From the NCBI RefSeq assembly GCF_000423025.1, contig NZ_KE383969.1, positions 24,742-88,741 on the forward strand: a stretch of DNA of 64,000 bases, read 5' to 3'. The position numbers and the translations under genes are program-made. The notes under the pieces are model-generated. The model made no database searches. It saw only the letters and a program-made list of their open reading frames with translations, and was not told the DNA's origin. Source of the DNA: Gordonia shandongensis DSM 45094 (GTDB lineage Bacteria; Actinomycetota; Actinomycetes; Mycobacteriales; Mycobacteriaceae). Positions 35,210-44,887 of the stretch are shown piece by piece; the stretch's first letter is position 1; every line of letters begins with the position of its first letter.

Positions 35210-37450
35210 TCAGCCGCCGTTGAACGCCCGCCGGTACGGGCGGCACGCCGAGCCGCGGAGGAATCCGCACTGCGCGGCGGCACCCGGCACCGACCCGCTG
35301 ATCACCGGCAGCGTCACGAACGAGCCGGACAGGTCGATCGTGTCGGTGACCTTGCCGCCCGTCTGTCGAGTGGCGAACTGCCACGACGGGAGGTCGCCGC
35401 CCGGAGCCGAGACCAGCACCCGAATCCTCGTCCCCTTGCGGAAGCCGTGCATCACCGGGTCGAGCGGGATCGTGATGGTGTTGAAACCGGCGTCGAGGGG
35501 ACGCTCCACGGTGAAGTCCGGTGCGCTGCCGTCGCCGCGGAAACTCGAGCGCAGCACGCCCGTGGCGACCGACGTCTCCTTGCCGGCGCGGTCGACCTCG
35601 GTCACCGTCACCTGCAGATCGGTGACCGGCGCGGTGCTCTTGACCCGCAGGGTCACCGAGCCGTTGCCGAGCATCACCCGATCGCGGGTCAGCGGCGCCG
35701 AGATGAACCCGAGTCCGCTGCGGCCCGGCGCCTGCTTCCAGTTGTACGGCGGGTTCGTGCCCCACGCGACGGCCGTGTCGGTCGACGCGTCCTTGAGCGT
35801 GTTGAGGGGACGGTTCGCCGGATTCGGGGCGAACGAGACCTCACCGTCCGATGCGGACGTCGCCAACCTGCCCTTCGCGCCGAGGTACATGCGTTCGGTG
35901 CTCGACGGCCACGCGTTCAGCGACCGCTGCCACGGTGACGACAGACCGCCGGGGCCCGCCGCGCCGGCACCGTTGTCGAACAGCGCCCACACCCGCGGGG
36001 TGGCCTTGGCGAACCGCTTCTTGGCGACCGCCACGTTCGGCGAGTTGCTGAACCGCATCGGCGGGATCAGCTGTCCCGGCGCACTGGTGGCGGCGGGGAA
36101 CACCGCGGTGCCGAGCGGCTGCATCGTCGGCGGCGTGTGCGGCACCTGGTCGGCGACGAAGATCTGGAGGAACTCCGCCCAGCGCGACAGGATCTGCGGT
36201 CCGAGCGAGTCGAAGTGGTGGCCGTTGATGATGTTGGCCCACACGTTCGGATTGTGCTCGAGCTTCTTGAGCAGGTTCACCCAGCCGGGGCCGGTCTGCT
36301 CGTCCTGCGCGGCGCCGACGAGGAACACCGGGACGTCGATCTTCTCGGCCCAGTCGGGGATCGACCGCTCCTGGTACACCTGCGCGGCGCGCGTCGGGTT
36401 CTCCTCGATGAGCCCGAAGACGTCCTGGGTCTGCTTGCGCAGCTTCTGGTTGGCGGCACAGGTCTTGTCGCCGCTCTTGATACGGGCGCCGACCCACGGC
36501 TGGCCGCCGCGCGGTCCCGGCTGTGCGTCGTGGACGCGCTCGCGCAGCCACGAGTTGGCGAAGCCCTTGTTGTAGATGCCGCCGGGCAGACCCGTCGAGT
36601 ACAGGTCGTCGGTGGTGCTCATCGGGGCGATGGCCGCCAGGTGCGGCGGCCGGGTGCCCGCGGTGAACATCTGGGAGATGCCGGAGAAGGAGATGCCGAC
36701 CATGCCGACCTTTCCGCCCTTCACCCAGTTCTGCCGGGCGACGGTCTCGACGGCGTCGTAGCCGTCGAAGGCGGCCGCGTAGTCGAACAGCCCGAAGTCG
36801 CCGCCGCTGCAGCCGCTTCCCCGCATCTGCAGGCTGACGGTCGCGAAGCCGAGCATCTGCGGTGCCAGGGTGGCTCCGACGATCACCGACGATGCGGGCG
36901 CCTGCGGGTCGGGGACGCCGACCTTCTCGCCGATCGCACCGACCACGAGGTCGCCGGGGGCGGCGTTCTGGTAGCCGGAGTATTCGATGACCGTGGGGAA
37001 CGGCCCGTCCGAGAGCTTCTTGCCGTAGGGCAGTCGGACGGTGGCGGCGAGCTCGGTGCCGTCGCGCATCGTGATGTAGTTGAGTCCCTCGTGCAGCCTC
37101 TGCCGGTACAGCGAGGGGTTCGGCGGCGGGGAGTCGGGTCCGGTGACGGTGACGTTCCGGCTCCGGACGCCGTCGCCGACGAACCGGTAGGTCCCCGGCG
37201 CGAGGCGTCGCACGATCAGCGACCCGAGCGAGTCGGCGACGCCCGATCCGGCGACGTTTCCGGCGCCGTCGACCAGCGTCAGCCGGGTGCCCGGTTTGGC
37301 GTCGGTCAGGTAGGCCTGGGTCACGCCGCCGCCGGCGTGGACGGCCTGCGCGGCGTGGGCCTGCGCGGCGACCACGCCGTCGGTCCCGACCGCGATGATG
37401 AGGGCCGCCGCGACGGCCGCGACCCTGGTGAACACTCGTCCTCGTCTCAC
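35210..37450 (-). CDS. Secreted CocE/NonD family Xaa-Pro dipeptidyl-peptidase-like hydrolase
   Basis: A 746-residue exported hydrolase. An Arg-rich N-terminus and hydrophobic stretch (VRRGRVFTRVAAVAAALIIAVG, ending at AQAHA) form a signal peptide. An N-terminal beta domain is followed by the alpha/beta-hydrolase core with GISFSG (nucleophile Ser), GAAQDEQTG (acid) and GHHFDS (His), as in the X-Pro dipeptidyl peptidase S15/CocE group. The C-terminal jelly-roll (about 530-720, GNGSVTLRVKS) is also family-typical. Five or more cysteines sit near the end. Likely roles are esterase or peptidase activity outside the membrane. The start is one of two nearby GTGs (37450 or 37435). It follows the TetR gene by 31 bases. 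Confidence 0.87.
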   Translation of the reverse strand: MRRGRVFTRVAAVAAALIIAVGTDGVVAAQAHAAQAVHAGGGVTQAYLTDAKPGTRLTLVDGAGNVAGSGVADSLGSLIVRRLAPGTYRFVGDGVRSRNVTVTGPDSPPPNPSLYRQRLHEGLNYITMRDGTELAATVRLPYGKKLSDGPFPTVIEYSGYQNAAPGDLVVGAIGEKVGVPDPQAPASSVIVGATLAPQMLGFATVSLQMRGSGCSGGDFGLFDYAAAFDGYDAVETVARQNWVKGGKVGMVGISFSGISQMFTAGTRPPHLAAIAPMSTTDDLYSTGLPGGIYNKGFANSWLRERVHDAQPGPRGGQPWVGARIKSGDKTCAANQKLRKQTQDVFGLIEENPTRAAQVYQERSIPDWAEKIDVPVFLVGAAQDEQTGPGWVNLLKKLEHNPNVWANIINGHHFDSLGPQILSRWAEFLQIFVADQVPHTPPTMQPLGTAVFPAATSAPGQLIPPMRFSNSPNVAVAKKRFAKATPRVWALFDNGAGAAGPGGLSSPWQRSLNAWPSSTERMYLGAKGRLATSASDGEVSFAPNPANRPLNTLKDASTDTAVAWGTNPPYNWKQAPGRSGLGFISAPLTRDRVMLGNGSVTLRVKSTAPVTDLQVTVTEVDRAGKETSVATGVLRSSFRGDGSAPDFTVERPLDAGFNTITIPLDPVMHGFRKGTRIRVLVSAPGGDLPSWQFATRQTGGKVTDTIDLSGSFVTLPVISGSVPGAAAQCGFLRGSACRPYRRAFNGG

Positions 37451-37481
37451 AACACAACCCCGTGTCTCGTCGAGCGCGACG

Positions 37482-38144
37482 TCACGTCGGCTCCTGGCGT
37501 CCAGGCGATGCCTGCTCCGGCTGCTCCTGCTCGGCCACATACCGCAGCAGGAGGTCGACGGCACTGTCGGCGATCTGCTGAGCCCGGCTGCGATCACCGG
37601 TGCTCAGGTAGCAGAGCGTCATGCCGTCGGTCATGGCGACGGTCAGCGTCGCCAGATGGTCCACCGGCATCGTCCACGCGATGCCGCCCGAGTCCGCGGC
37701 GTGCACGAGCAGCCCCGAGACGAGTTCGTAGTATCCGCCGTACAGTTTCTGTGCCAGCGGCTGCAAACCCTCGGTGCGTTGCGCGTACAGCGCCAGTTCC
37801 ACCAGCGCGTGCTCGCGGTCGGAGTGTTCCACCAGGTCGTCCACGAACGCGGTGAAGGCGTCGGTCAAGACGTCGGCGATGCTCACCTGGGAGGTGGTGA
37901 ACATCGCTGATGCTTGACGGAGCCATCCGTCCATGGCGGCCAGTTCTTGAGCGATCCCGTATTCGACGACGGCGGCGAGCAGGTCGTCTCGGGAGTCGAA
38001 GGCGTAGAAGAGGCTGGACTGCCCCACGCCGGCCTCGTCGGCGATTCTCCGGGTGGTCGCGGCTTCGACACCGCTGCGCGCGATGACGCGCATCGTGGCG
38101 CTGATCGCCGCGTCGCGTCGTTCCTGCACAGTCAGCCGGGCCAT
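37482..38144 (-). CDS. TetR-family transcriptional regulator
   Basis: A 220-residue repressor. The N-terminal HTH (about 8-55: RRDAAISATMRVIARSGVEA, GVGQSSLFYAFDSRDDLLAA) is typical of TetR proteins, and a helical ligand domain follows. It is the first gene of a two-gene unit with the CocE hydrolase, with 31 bases between them. A palindrome lies 12 bases upstream of its start, which fits autoregulation. The inducer is unknown. Confidence 0.92.
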   Translation of the reverse strand: MARLTVQERRDAAISATMRVIARSGVEAATTRRIADEAGVGQSSLFYAFDSRDDLLAAVVEYGIAQELAAMDGWLRQASAMFTTSQVSIADVLTDAFTAFVDDLVEHSDREHALVELALYAQRTEGLQPLAQKLYGGYYELVSGLLVHAADSGGIAWTMPVDHLATLTVAMTDGMTLCYLSTGDRSRAQQIADSAVDLLLRYVAEQEQPEQASPGRQEPT

Positions 38145-38156
38145 GTCACTCCGAAG

Positions 38157-38172
38157 TTGATCAGTCGATCAA
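38157..38172. promoter_or_regulatory. TetR operator candidate
   Basis: TTGATC-AGTC-GATCAA, an inverted repeat 12 bases upstream of the TetR start codon and hence over its promoter. Confidence 0.65.
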
Positions 38173-38238
38173 GTCTGTGGTGACTCTAACCACACTCTCA
38201 GGAAATGACAACCCGCAGCACAGGAATGCCGCGGCGGA

Positions 38239-39015
38239 TCAGCCGAAACGGCCCGAGATGTAATCCTCGGTCTGCGAACACTCCGGGTTCGAGAACACGT
38301 CGGCCGTGTCGCCGATCTCGACCAGTTCACCCGGCCGCCCGGCCCCCGACAGGTTGAAGAACGCGGTCCGATCACTCACCCGCGCCGCCTGCTGCATGTT
38401 GTGCGTGACGATGACGATCGTGTACGTGCTCTTCAGCTCGGCCACCAGATCCTCGATCGCCAGCGTCGAGATCGGATCGAGTGCCGAACACGGCTCATCC
38501 ATCAGCAACACCTGCGGCGAGACCGCGATCGCCCGAGCGATGCACAGCCGCTGCTGCTGCCCGCCCGACAGGCCGCCGCCCGGCTTGTCGAGACGATCCT
38601 TGACCTCGTTCCACAGATTGGCGCCCCGCAGGCTCGTCTCGGCGACCTCGTCGAGACGAGCCTTGTCGCGGACGCCCGCGAGCTTGAGACCGGCCACCAC
38701 GTTGTCGCGGATCGACATGGTCGGAAACGGATTCGGCCGCTGGAACACCATGCCGACCGTCGTACGGACCCCCACCGGATCGACGCCCGCGCCGTACAGG
38801 TCGATGTCGTCGAGCATCACCGACCCCGTCGCATACGCACCCGGCGTCACCTCGTGCATGCGGTTGAGGGTCCGCAGCACCGTCGACTTCCCACACCCCG
38901 ACGGTCCGATGAACGCCGTCACCGACTTCGGCGCGATCCTCAGCGACACGTCCTTCACGGCGTGGAAATCGCCGTAGTAGATGTTCAGATCGGTCGTTGT
39001 CAGGCTCTTGGCCAT
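38239..39015 (-). CDS. pstB: Phosphate ABC transporter ATP-binding protein PstB
   Basis: A 258-residue ATPase with Walker [11 protein letters not shown]-loop FQRPNPFP, signature LSGGQQQR, Walker [14 protein letters not shown] and switch His in VTHNMQQ. The PNPFP and ALDPIST segments are specific to PstB. It powers high-affinity phosphate uptake. It is the last gene of the pstSCAB operon, starting 1 base after the pstA stop. The mycobacterial orthologue near this locus is phoT (Rv0820). Confidence 0.97.
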   Translation of the reverse strand: MAKSLTTTDLNIYYGDFHAVKDVSLRIAPKSVTAFIGPSGCGKSTVLRTLNRMHEVTPGAYATGSVMLDDIDLYGAGVDPVGVRTTVGMVFQRPNPFPTMSIRDNVVAGLKLAGVRDKARLDEVAETSLRGANLWNEVKDRLDKPGGGLSGGQQQRLCIARAIAVSPQVLLMDEPCSALDPISTLAIEDLVAELKSTYTIVIVTHNMQQAARVSDRTAFFNLSGAGRPGELVEIGDTADVFSNPECSQTEDYISGRFG

Positions 39016-39016
39016 C

Positions 39017-39922
39017 TCAGCTCTTTCCGTTCATGGTCCCGGTGAAACGCGCGAGCACCCGTGAGAGGCCGTAGACGATCGCGACCGCGATCACCAGCGT
39101 CAACGCCGCACCCCACACGGTCTCGAATCCACTCGGACCCTTGTTGTATTCCTGCAGCATCATCAGCGGCAGGGACTGCTGATTCCCCTCGAAGGGGTTG
39201 ACGTTCATCGCGCGCGTGGAACCGACGAGGATCAACACCGGCGCCGACTCCCCCATCACCCTGGCTATCGCCAGCATGATCCCGGTGATGATGCCCGACA
39301 GGGCCGTCGGCAGCACGATCCGCAGAATCGTCTTCCACTTCGGCACGCCCAGCGCCAGGGACGCCTCGCGCAGTTCGGCGGGAACCACCTTCAGCATCTC
39401 CTCGGTGGCCCGCACCACCAGCGGAATCATCAGCAGGACCAGCGCCAGCGCGACCGCGAAACCCGACCGCGGAAGATCGAGCGTGGTGCGCCACACCGCG
39501 TACACGAACAGCGCGGCCACGATCGACGGCACCCCCGACAGCACGTCGACCATGAAGGTCGTGACCCGCACCAGTCGTGCGCGCCAGGTCCCCGGCTCCG
39601 CATCGGCCGCGTACTCCACCAGATACACCGCGACGAGGACGCCGAGCGGCACGGCGACGACCGCCGCGATCGCCGTCTGCACCAGGGTGCCGATGATCGC
39701 GTTCGCCGCACCCCCGTAACGCTCCGACTGCGTCCACCACTCGATGTCGAGGACCGGACCGATACCCCGCTCCACCAGGGTGAACACCAGCCAGGCGAGG
39801 GGGATCACGGCGAGGGCCACCGCCCCGGTCACCAGCACACGAACCGTGACGTCGGTGGCGCGGCGCCGCATCGACAGTCCGGACAGCCCCACCGGAGCCG
39901 GGCGGTTCAATCGCATGGTCAT
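39017..39922 (-). CDS. pstA: Phosphate ABC transporter permease PstA
   Basis: A 301-residue membrane protein with six predicted helices and the permease EAA-type loop [22 protein letters not shown]. Together with PstC it forms the phosphate channel. ATG 39922 overlaps the pstC stop by 4 bases. The periplasmic segment [12 protein letters not shown] between helices 1 and 2 is typical of PstA proteins. Confidence 0.95.
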   Translation of the reverse strand: MTMRLNRPAPVGLSGLSMRRRATDVTVRVLVTGAVALAVIPLAWLVFTLVERGIGPVLDIEWWTQSERYGGAANAIIGTLVQTAIAAVVAVPLGVLVAVYLVEYAADAEPGTWRARLVRVTTFMVDVLSGVPSIVAALFVYAVWRTTLDLPRSGFAVALALVLLMIPLVVRATEEMLKVVPAELREASLALGVPKWKTILRIVLPTALSGIITGIMLAIARVMGESAPVLILVGSTRAMNVNPFEGNQQSLPLMMLQEYNKGPSGFETVWGAALTLVIAVAIVYGLSRVLARFTGTMNGKS

Positions 39923-40992
39923 GAGCGAGCCCTCCTCGCGATGACACCGCGGGCCGCCGCATTCACCAGGAACGTCAGCGCGAACAGCACCAGGCCCGCG
40001 GAGATGTAGGCGCCGGTCTTGATCGGCGAATCGAACTCGGCGGCATTGTTGGCGATCACCGTCGCGAACGTCTGCCCGCTCTCCATGAGGTTGAAGTCGA
40101 TCGGCCCGGCCGTCGAGATGATCAGCAGCAAGGCCATCGTCTCGCCGAGCGCCCGGCCGAGGCCCAGCATCGACCCGCTGATGTACCCGGAGAACCCGAA
40201 CGGCAGCACCGCGGTCCGCACGACCTCCCAGCGGGTCGCGCCGAGCGCGAGCGCGGCCTCGCGGTGACCGTGCGGAGTCTGCGCGAACACCTCCCGCGTC
40301 ACCGCGGTGATCACCGGAAGGATCATCACCGCCAACACGATCCCGGCGGTGAGCAGCGTGCCGCCCGTCGACATGTTGGCGACGTTCTCCGGCATCCCGA
40401 ACAACGGCAGGAACCCCAGATTGTCGACCATCCACTGGTTCATCGGCACCAGCGCCGGACCCAGGACGAGGATGCCCCACAGGCCGTAGACGATCGACGG
40501 GACCGCCGCCAGCAGGTCGACGACGGCCGCGATCGGACCGGCGAGCCTCCGCGGCGCGTACTCGGTGACGAACACCGCGATGCCCAGGGCGACGGGCATC
40601 GCGATCAACAACGCGATCACCGACACCAGGACCGTCGCATAGAACTGCTGCGGGATCCCGAACTCGACGGCGTCACCCGACACCACCCACGAACCCTGGA
40701 ACGTGAAGAAGTTCGCCGAGTTCTTCGCCAACGCCGGAATCGCCTGCAGCAGCAGGAAGACGGCGATCAGACCGATGACGATCGAGACCAGCAGCCCCGA
40801 TCCCGTCGACAGCGACGTCAGCACCCGGTCGCCGAGACGGCGGGGAGCCGAACCGCGCGGCTCACCCGCCCCGTCCGGGCCGCCGGACGGCCGGGACTCC
40901 GGCCGCTTCGGCGCCGACGGCTCCCGGTCGGGGTCGGCGATCGTGCTCACGGAGACGTCCGGCGCCGGCAGGGGAGTGTCGGGCGCCGTCAC
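39919..40992 (-). CDS. pstC: Phosphate ABC transporter permease PstC
   Basis: A 357-residue permease. A Pro/Arg-rich cytoplasmic N-terminus of about 60 residues, longer than in E. coli PstC, precedes six or so helices and the EAA loop REAALALGATRWEVVRTAVLPFG. GTG 40992 overlaps the pstS stop (GTGA). The extended N-terminus is common in actinobacteria. Confidence 0.95.
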   Translation of the reverse strand: MTAPDTPLPAPDVSVSTIADPDREPSAPKRPESRPSGGPDGAGEPRGSAPRRLGDRVLTSLSTGSGLLVSIVIGLIAVFLLLQAIPALAKNSANFFTFQGSWVVSGDAVEFGIPQQFYATVLVSVIALLIAMPVALGIAVFVTEYAPRRLAGPIAAVVDLLAAVPSIVYGLWGILVLGPALVPMNQWMVDNLGFLPLFGMPENVANMSTGGTLLTAGIVLAVMILPVITAVTREVFAQTPHGHREAALALGATRWEVVRTAVLPFGFSGYISGSMLGLGRALGETMALLLIISTAGPIDFNLMESGQTFATVIANNAAEFDSPIKTGAYISAGLVLFALTFLVNAAARGVIARRARS

Positions 40993-42056
40993 AGCGCGTC
41001 GATCGTTCCGCGGAGAGTCTTGGTGAACTCAGCGGGCAGCGGCACGTACCCCAGCGATTCGAGGTCGTCCTGCCCCTTGTCGAGGATCGTCGAGAAGGCC
41101 GCCTTCAACGTCTCCGACACCGCCGAGTCGTCGTACCCCGTGGAGCACACGATCTCGTACGTGGTCAGCAGCAGCGGGTAGGCGCCCGCCTCCTTCATCG
41201 CGTACAGGGCGTCGGTGTCGACGACCAGATCACGCTGACCGGGCTTGGTGAAGGTCACCGAGTCGAGCGCCTTGCCGGCCGTCTTCGCCGTCAGCTCCGT
41301 CGCGCCCGCACCGAAATCGACCTTCGCGACACCGAGATCGTTCTCGGTCGCGAAGCCCCACTCCACATAGGTGATGGCGCCCTGCGTCTTCTTCACGGTG
41401 TCGCCGACGCCCGTCGACTTCGCCGCGCCCGAGCCGCCGGTGCCCGCCCACTCCTTGGAGTGCGGGTACGGCCAGTCGCCGGGCGCCGCCGTCCCCAGGT
41501 AGCGGGTGAAGTTGTCGGTGGTGCCCGAACTGTCGCTCCGGTGCACCGGGACGATCGCCGTCGACGGCAGCGAGACCCCCGGGTTGAGCGCCTTGATCGC
41601 GGCGTCGTCCCAGCGCGTGATCTTCGAGTCGAAGATCTTCGCGAGAGTCGACGCGTCGAGCGTCAGATCGTCGACGCCCGGCACGTTGAACGCCACCGCC
41701 ACCGGACCGGCGACCAACGGCAGATGCCAGGCGTCGTTGCCGCCGCACCGCGCCTTGGCCTTCGCGACCTCGTCATCCTTGAGGGGCGAGTCCGAGCCCG
41801 CGAAATCGACGTCGCCGCTCAGGAACTTCTTGATGCCGTCACCCGACCCCGAACCGGTGTAGTCGAGGACCGCGCCGTCGTTGTCGGTGAGCACGGTGGC
41901 GAACTGCTCCATCGCCTTCTGCTGCGCGGTGGAGCCTTCACCGGTGATGGTTCCGGACGCGGAGTCCGAACCGCAGGCGGTGAGGGCCAGGGACGCGGCG
42001 GCGACGGTCGCCAGCGCGACGGAGGACCTGCGGACGAGCTTCGGGGACACGCTCAT
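40989..42056 (-). CDS. pstS: Phosphate-binding lipoprotein PstS
   Basis: A 355-residue lipoprotein with lipobox LTAC (Cys28). Phosphate-binding elements are visible: GEGSTAQQ at the mature start, TGSGSGDGIKKF, DFAGSDSPL and HRSDSSGTTDNFTRYL. It captures phosphate outside the membrane for PstCAB. ATG 42056 begins the signal peptide; ATG 42077 is possible. It is the first gene of the pst operon, about 106 bases downstream of the PHO box. Confidence 0.96.
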   Translation of the reverse strand: MSVSPKLVRRSSVALATVAAASLALTACGSDSASGTITGEGSTAQQKAMEQFATVLTDNDGAVLDYTGSGSGDGIKKFLSGDVDFAGSDSPLKDDEVAKAKARCGGNDAWHLPLVAGPVAVAFNVPGVDDLTLDASTLAKIFDSKITRWDDAAIKALNPGVSLPSTAIVPVHRSDSSGTTDNFTRYLGTAAPGDWPYPHSKEWAGTGGSGAAKSTGVGDTVKKTQGAITYVEWGFATENDLGVAKVDFGAGATELTAKTAGKALDSVTFTKPGQRDLVVDTDALYAMKEAGAYPLLLTTYEIVCSTGYDDSAVSETLKAAFSTILDKGQDDLESLGYVPLPAEFTKTLRGTIDAL

Positions 42057-42161
42057 GAGGGTGGGATGCCTTTCCATCTGTACGGCTGTCGAGGCGAAGC
42101 TATCGACGCCCGGTTAGGACGGAGAGGCCGGCGAGTGACGCGCGGGAGAACAGTGCGGGCC

Positions 42162-42183
42162 GTCAGGTGAACGTCCGGTGACC
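42162..42183 (-). promoter_or_regulatory. PHO box of the pst operon
   Basis: On the minus strand two 11-base units, GGTCACCGGAC and GTTCACCTGAC, repeat the G(G/T)TCACC core used by actinobacterial PhoP. They lie between mshD and pstS, pointing toward pstS. No sure -10 could be placed. Confidence 0.75.
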
Positions 42184-42196
42184 GACCGGACGGAGC

Positions 42197-43108
42197 TCAG
42201 GCGCGGCGGTAGGCGATGTCGGCGGTGTATCGGGTGAAGCCGAGCCCGGTGTAGGTGTTCAAGGCCGCCGCGTTGTCGCCCTCCACGTACAGCTCCACCT
42301 CGTCGAGCCCGCCGAGACCCGCCAGATGATGCAGCCCCGCGAGCGTCAGCAACGCGCCGAGGCCGCGCCCCTGCGCAGCCGAATCCACACCGACCACGTA
42401 CACCTCGCCGAGCGCCGGAGCATCCACCTGCGCGGGATGCACCTTGGTCCAGTGGAAACCCAACAGCGTCTCCGGGGCCGCGGCGTCGAACGCGAGGAAC
42501 AGGCCGGCCGGGTCGAACCACGACGACGCCGTCCGCTCATCGACATCGGCCTGCGTCCACCCGCCCTGCTCCGGATGCCAGGAGAAGGCGTCGTTGTTGA
42601 CCCGCAGGATCTCGGCGTCGTCCGCCGGACCCGCATAGGTCCGCAGGATCACGTCGTCGCGCTCCGTGAGATCGGGCAGCGGCTCGGCCGTCGGCCGCCG
42701 CAACTGCAGCAGTTCGCGGGCGCGCACCAGGTCGAGCCGGGCGGCCACCGCCGCGGCGGCCGGCAGATCGCCGTGCGCCCACACGCGCGGCCCCTGAGAA
42801 CCGGGCACGTCGGCGGCGGCGGTGAGGGCGGCGTCGACCAACGCCCTCCCCTCGCCGCGGCCCCGATGGTCGGGGTCGACGACGGCCTCCACCATGGCGG
42901 CACCGCCGTCGCGGGCGGCCACCACGTTCGCGTAACCGTGCTCGGTGAACACGTGCCGGTCGGCGCCGCCGGCGACGGCCAGGAGCGCCTGCTCGGCCAG
43001 CGGGGCGACCCCGTCGACCCGTTCGGCGCGCGCACACAGTTCGCGGACGGCGGTGATGTCGGCCTCGCTCAACGGGCCGCGGACGATGCGGGGGCTCTGA
43101 TCAGTCAT
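42197..43108 (-). CDS. mshD: Mycothiol synthase
   Basis: A 303-residue protein of two tandem GNAT acetyltransferase domains. The C-terminal domain has the acetyl-CoA loop GVDSAAQGRGLGALL. It transfers acetyl from acetyl-CoA to Cys-GlcN-inositol, the last step of mycothiol synthesis. Conserved pieces include HRGRGEGRALVD in domain 1, FSWHPEQGGWT, and FLAFDAAAPETLLGFHWTKVHP. The gene overlaps the glnR stop by 8 bases, as in mycobacteria where glnR (Rv0818) precedes mshD (Rv0819). Confidence 0.95.
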   Translation of the reverse strand: MTDQSPRIVRGPLSEADITAVRELCARAERVDGVAPLAEQALLAVAGGADRHVFTEHGYANVVAARDGGAAMVEAVVDPDHRGRGEGRALVDAALTAAADVPGSQGPRVWAHGDLPAAAAVAARLDLVRARELLQLRRPTAEPLPDLTERDDVILRTYAGPADDAEILRVNNDAFSWHPEQGGWTQADVDERTASSWFDPAGLFLAFDAAAPETLLGFHWTKVHPAQVDAPALGEVYVVGVDSAAQGRGLGALLTLAGLHHLAGLGGLDEVELYVEGDNAAALNTYTGLGFTRYTADIAYRRA

Positions 43109-43853
43109 CGAGCCCCACTGTATCCATCTCGGCATCCATCTCGGCCGCATCGGCGTCCGGAATGTCCGCCGCCGGATCGCGGTCGGCGCGTTTGGCCGGC
43201 CGGACCGCCTTGTAACCGACGTTGCGCACCGTCCCGATCAACGACTCGTGGTCGCTGCCCAACTTCGCTCTGAGCCGCCGCACATGGACGTCGACGGTCC
43301 GCGTGCCGCCGAAATAGTCGTAACCCCACACCTCGTGCAGCAGCTGAGCGCGCGTGAACACTCGGCCGGCGTTCTGCGCCAAGAACTTCAAGAGCTCGAA
43401 CTCCTTGTAGGTGAGATCGATCGGCCGCCCGCGCAACCGCGCGGTGTACGTCGACTCGTCGATCACCAGCTCCCCGAGAATCACCTGATCCGGCTCGTCA
43501 TCGCCGGCGGCCCGCGTCCGCGTCGCGATCAACCGCACCCGCGCATCCAGTTCCGCCGGCCCCGTCCCCGGCAGGACGAAGTCGTCGACACCCCAGTCGG
43601 CGTGCACCGCCACCAGGCCGCCCTCGGTGACGACCGCCATCACGCGGGTCCCCTCCACGTCGCTGACCAGCCGACACAGTGCACGACCGGCCGCGAGGTC
43701 GAGCCGGGCGTCCACCACGACGATCTCCGCATCACCCAACCGCACCAGCGACGCGGTCGTCGCCGGCAGCAGGTCGACACGATGCGGCAGCAGGGCCAGA
43801 GAGGCCAGGACGGCGTCCGGCGACCGCTCATCGGTCAAGAGCAACAGATCCAC
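43101..43853 (-). CDS. glnR: GlnR-type global nitrogen response regulator
   Basis: A 250-residue OmpR-family regulator. The receiver domain (1-110) is atypical: Asp48 (VVVDARLD) is present but the usual acidic pocket and Lys are poorly kept, as in known orphan GlnR proteins. The C-terminal winged helix (about 125-220) is highly conserved: GELVIDESTYTARLRGRPIDLT, LTYKEFELLKFLAQNAGRVFTR, YDYFGGTRTVDVHVRRLRAKLG. An acidic tail follows. GlnR controls ammonium assimilation and other nitrogen genes. It is not paired with a kinase. It starts at a GTG 84 bases from the divergent lmeA start. Confidence 0.92.
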   Translation of the reverse strand: MDLLLLTDERSPDAVLASLALLPHRVDLLPATTASLVRLGDAEIVVVDARLDLAAGRALCRLVSDVEGTRVMAVVTEGGLVAVHADWGVDDFVLPGTGPAELDARVRLIATRTRAAGDDEPDQVILGELVIDESTYTARLRGRPIDLTYKEFELLKFLAQNAGRVFTRAQLLHEVWGYDYFGGTRTVDVHVRRLRAKLGSDHESLIGTVRNVGYKAVRPAKRADRDPAADIPDADAAEMDAEMDTVGLDD

Positions 43854-43937
43854 ACACCACTCCGATCTCGTCGTGGTCTTGGGCTGTCAATCGACGCTGG
43901 TCGCAGCACACGGTTATCGAATGACAGAATAACGCCG

Positions 43938-44861
43938 ATGCCCGATCCCGTTGACCCCGCCCCGCGCCGCGCCGCGCGCCCCGCGTCCCGCCGCGCACTG
44001 CGCGCCGCCGCGTGGTTCGGCGTGATCGTCGTCGTCGCCGCCGTGGCGACCCTCATCGTCAACGATGTCGCCGGATCGCGAGCAGAGCACCGGCTGGCGC
44101 GCGCCGTGCAGGCGTCGCCGCACGTCCGATTCGAACCCGAAGTGCTGCTGGGCGGGTTCCCGTTCCTCACCCGGATGTCCGACGGCGAGTTCTCGTCGGT
44201 GCTCGTCAGCGCCCGCGGCGTCCGCCAGGACGGCTGCGGCGACCGCGGTGAGTGCACCGTGACGGTCGACGGCCGCCTCGAGGACGCCCGCACCGGCCCC
44301 ACCGCCGACATCGGCCCCCGCACACCGCTGACCGGGACGTCGCTGACCGCCGAGACGCGTATCGACTCACCGAACCTCGGTCGGCTGATGAACATCGTCG
44401 ACCTCTACGTCAACACGCCCGCACCCGAGGACGAGCCCGGCGGCGGAGGCCCCGGCGACGGGCTGCTCGAACGCACGGACGGGATCATGCTGAGCGGCAC
44501 CGTCCCGCTGCCCGGCTCCCCCGACCGGGACGGCCGATTCCCGCCGTCGGCGGCCGAATACCGCCACCCCAAGGTCAAGGTCAGCGTCAGCGCCCGCGTC
44601 CGCGTGGTCGACGGCCGCGTCCGGATCCAGGCCTACGACCTCTACGACGGCCCCGAGGAGCACTACTCCGACGACGTCCCCGAGGAATTTCGCTCAGCTG
44701 TATTAAAACGGTTCTCGACCACCCTTCCCGAGCTTCCGATGGCCTGGGGGGTACCCCCGAAAAGCGCCCTGAGCAGGGGAAGCGACCTCATCGTCACGGG
44801 ACGCGACGGAGCCCGCGAGGTGCGGCCCGACGAGTACCTCTCGTCATGGCCCGAGCACTGA
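43938..44861 (+). CDS. lmeA: LmeA-family phospholipid-binding protein (DUF2993)
   Basis: A 307-residue protein. Residues 1-25 are Arg/Ala-rich, one helix (about WFGVIVVVAAVATLIVND) anchors it, and the exported DUF2993 domain (about 45-290) contains VRFEPEVLLGGFPFLTRM and LPELPMAWGVPPKSA. In mycobacteria LmeA (Rv0817c/MSMEG_5785) binds phospholipid and supports lipomannan mannan chain extension. Position next to glnR is also conserved. A -10-like CAGAAT ends 7 bases before the ATG, so a leaderless mRNA is possible. Confidence 0.88.
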   Translation: MPDPVDPAPRRAARPASRRALRAAAWFGVIVVVAAVATLIVNDVAGSRAEHRLARAVQASPHVRFEPEVLLGGFPFLTRMSDGEFSSVLVSARGVRQDGCGDRGECTVTVDGRLEDARTGPTADIGPRTPLTGTSLTAETRIDSPNLGRLMNIVDLYVNTPAPEDEPGGGGPGDGLLERTDGIMLSGTVPLPGSPDRDGRFPPSAAEYRHPKVKVSVSARVRVVDGRVRIQAYDLYDGPEEHYSDDVPEEFRSAVLKRFSTTLPELPMAWGVPPKSALSRGSDLIVTGRDGAREVRPDEYLSSWPEH

Positions 44862-44874
44862 CGAAAACCGGTTG

Positions 44875-44880
44875 TAGTGT
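44875..44880 (+). promoter_or_regulatory. -10 element of the leaderless cysteine leader peptide
   Basis: TAGTGT, 7 bases before the ATG of the 26-residue leader, predicts transcription from that ATG. Confidence 0.6.
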
Positions 44881-44887
44881 CTGGTTC

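Noticed and set aside
38239..43853. phoU belongs to the pst operon
   Set aside because: phoU is 3 kb away on the other strand, so it is a separate transcription unit.
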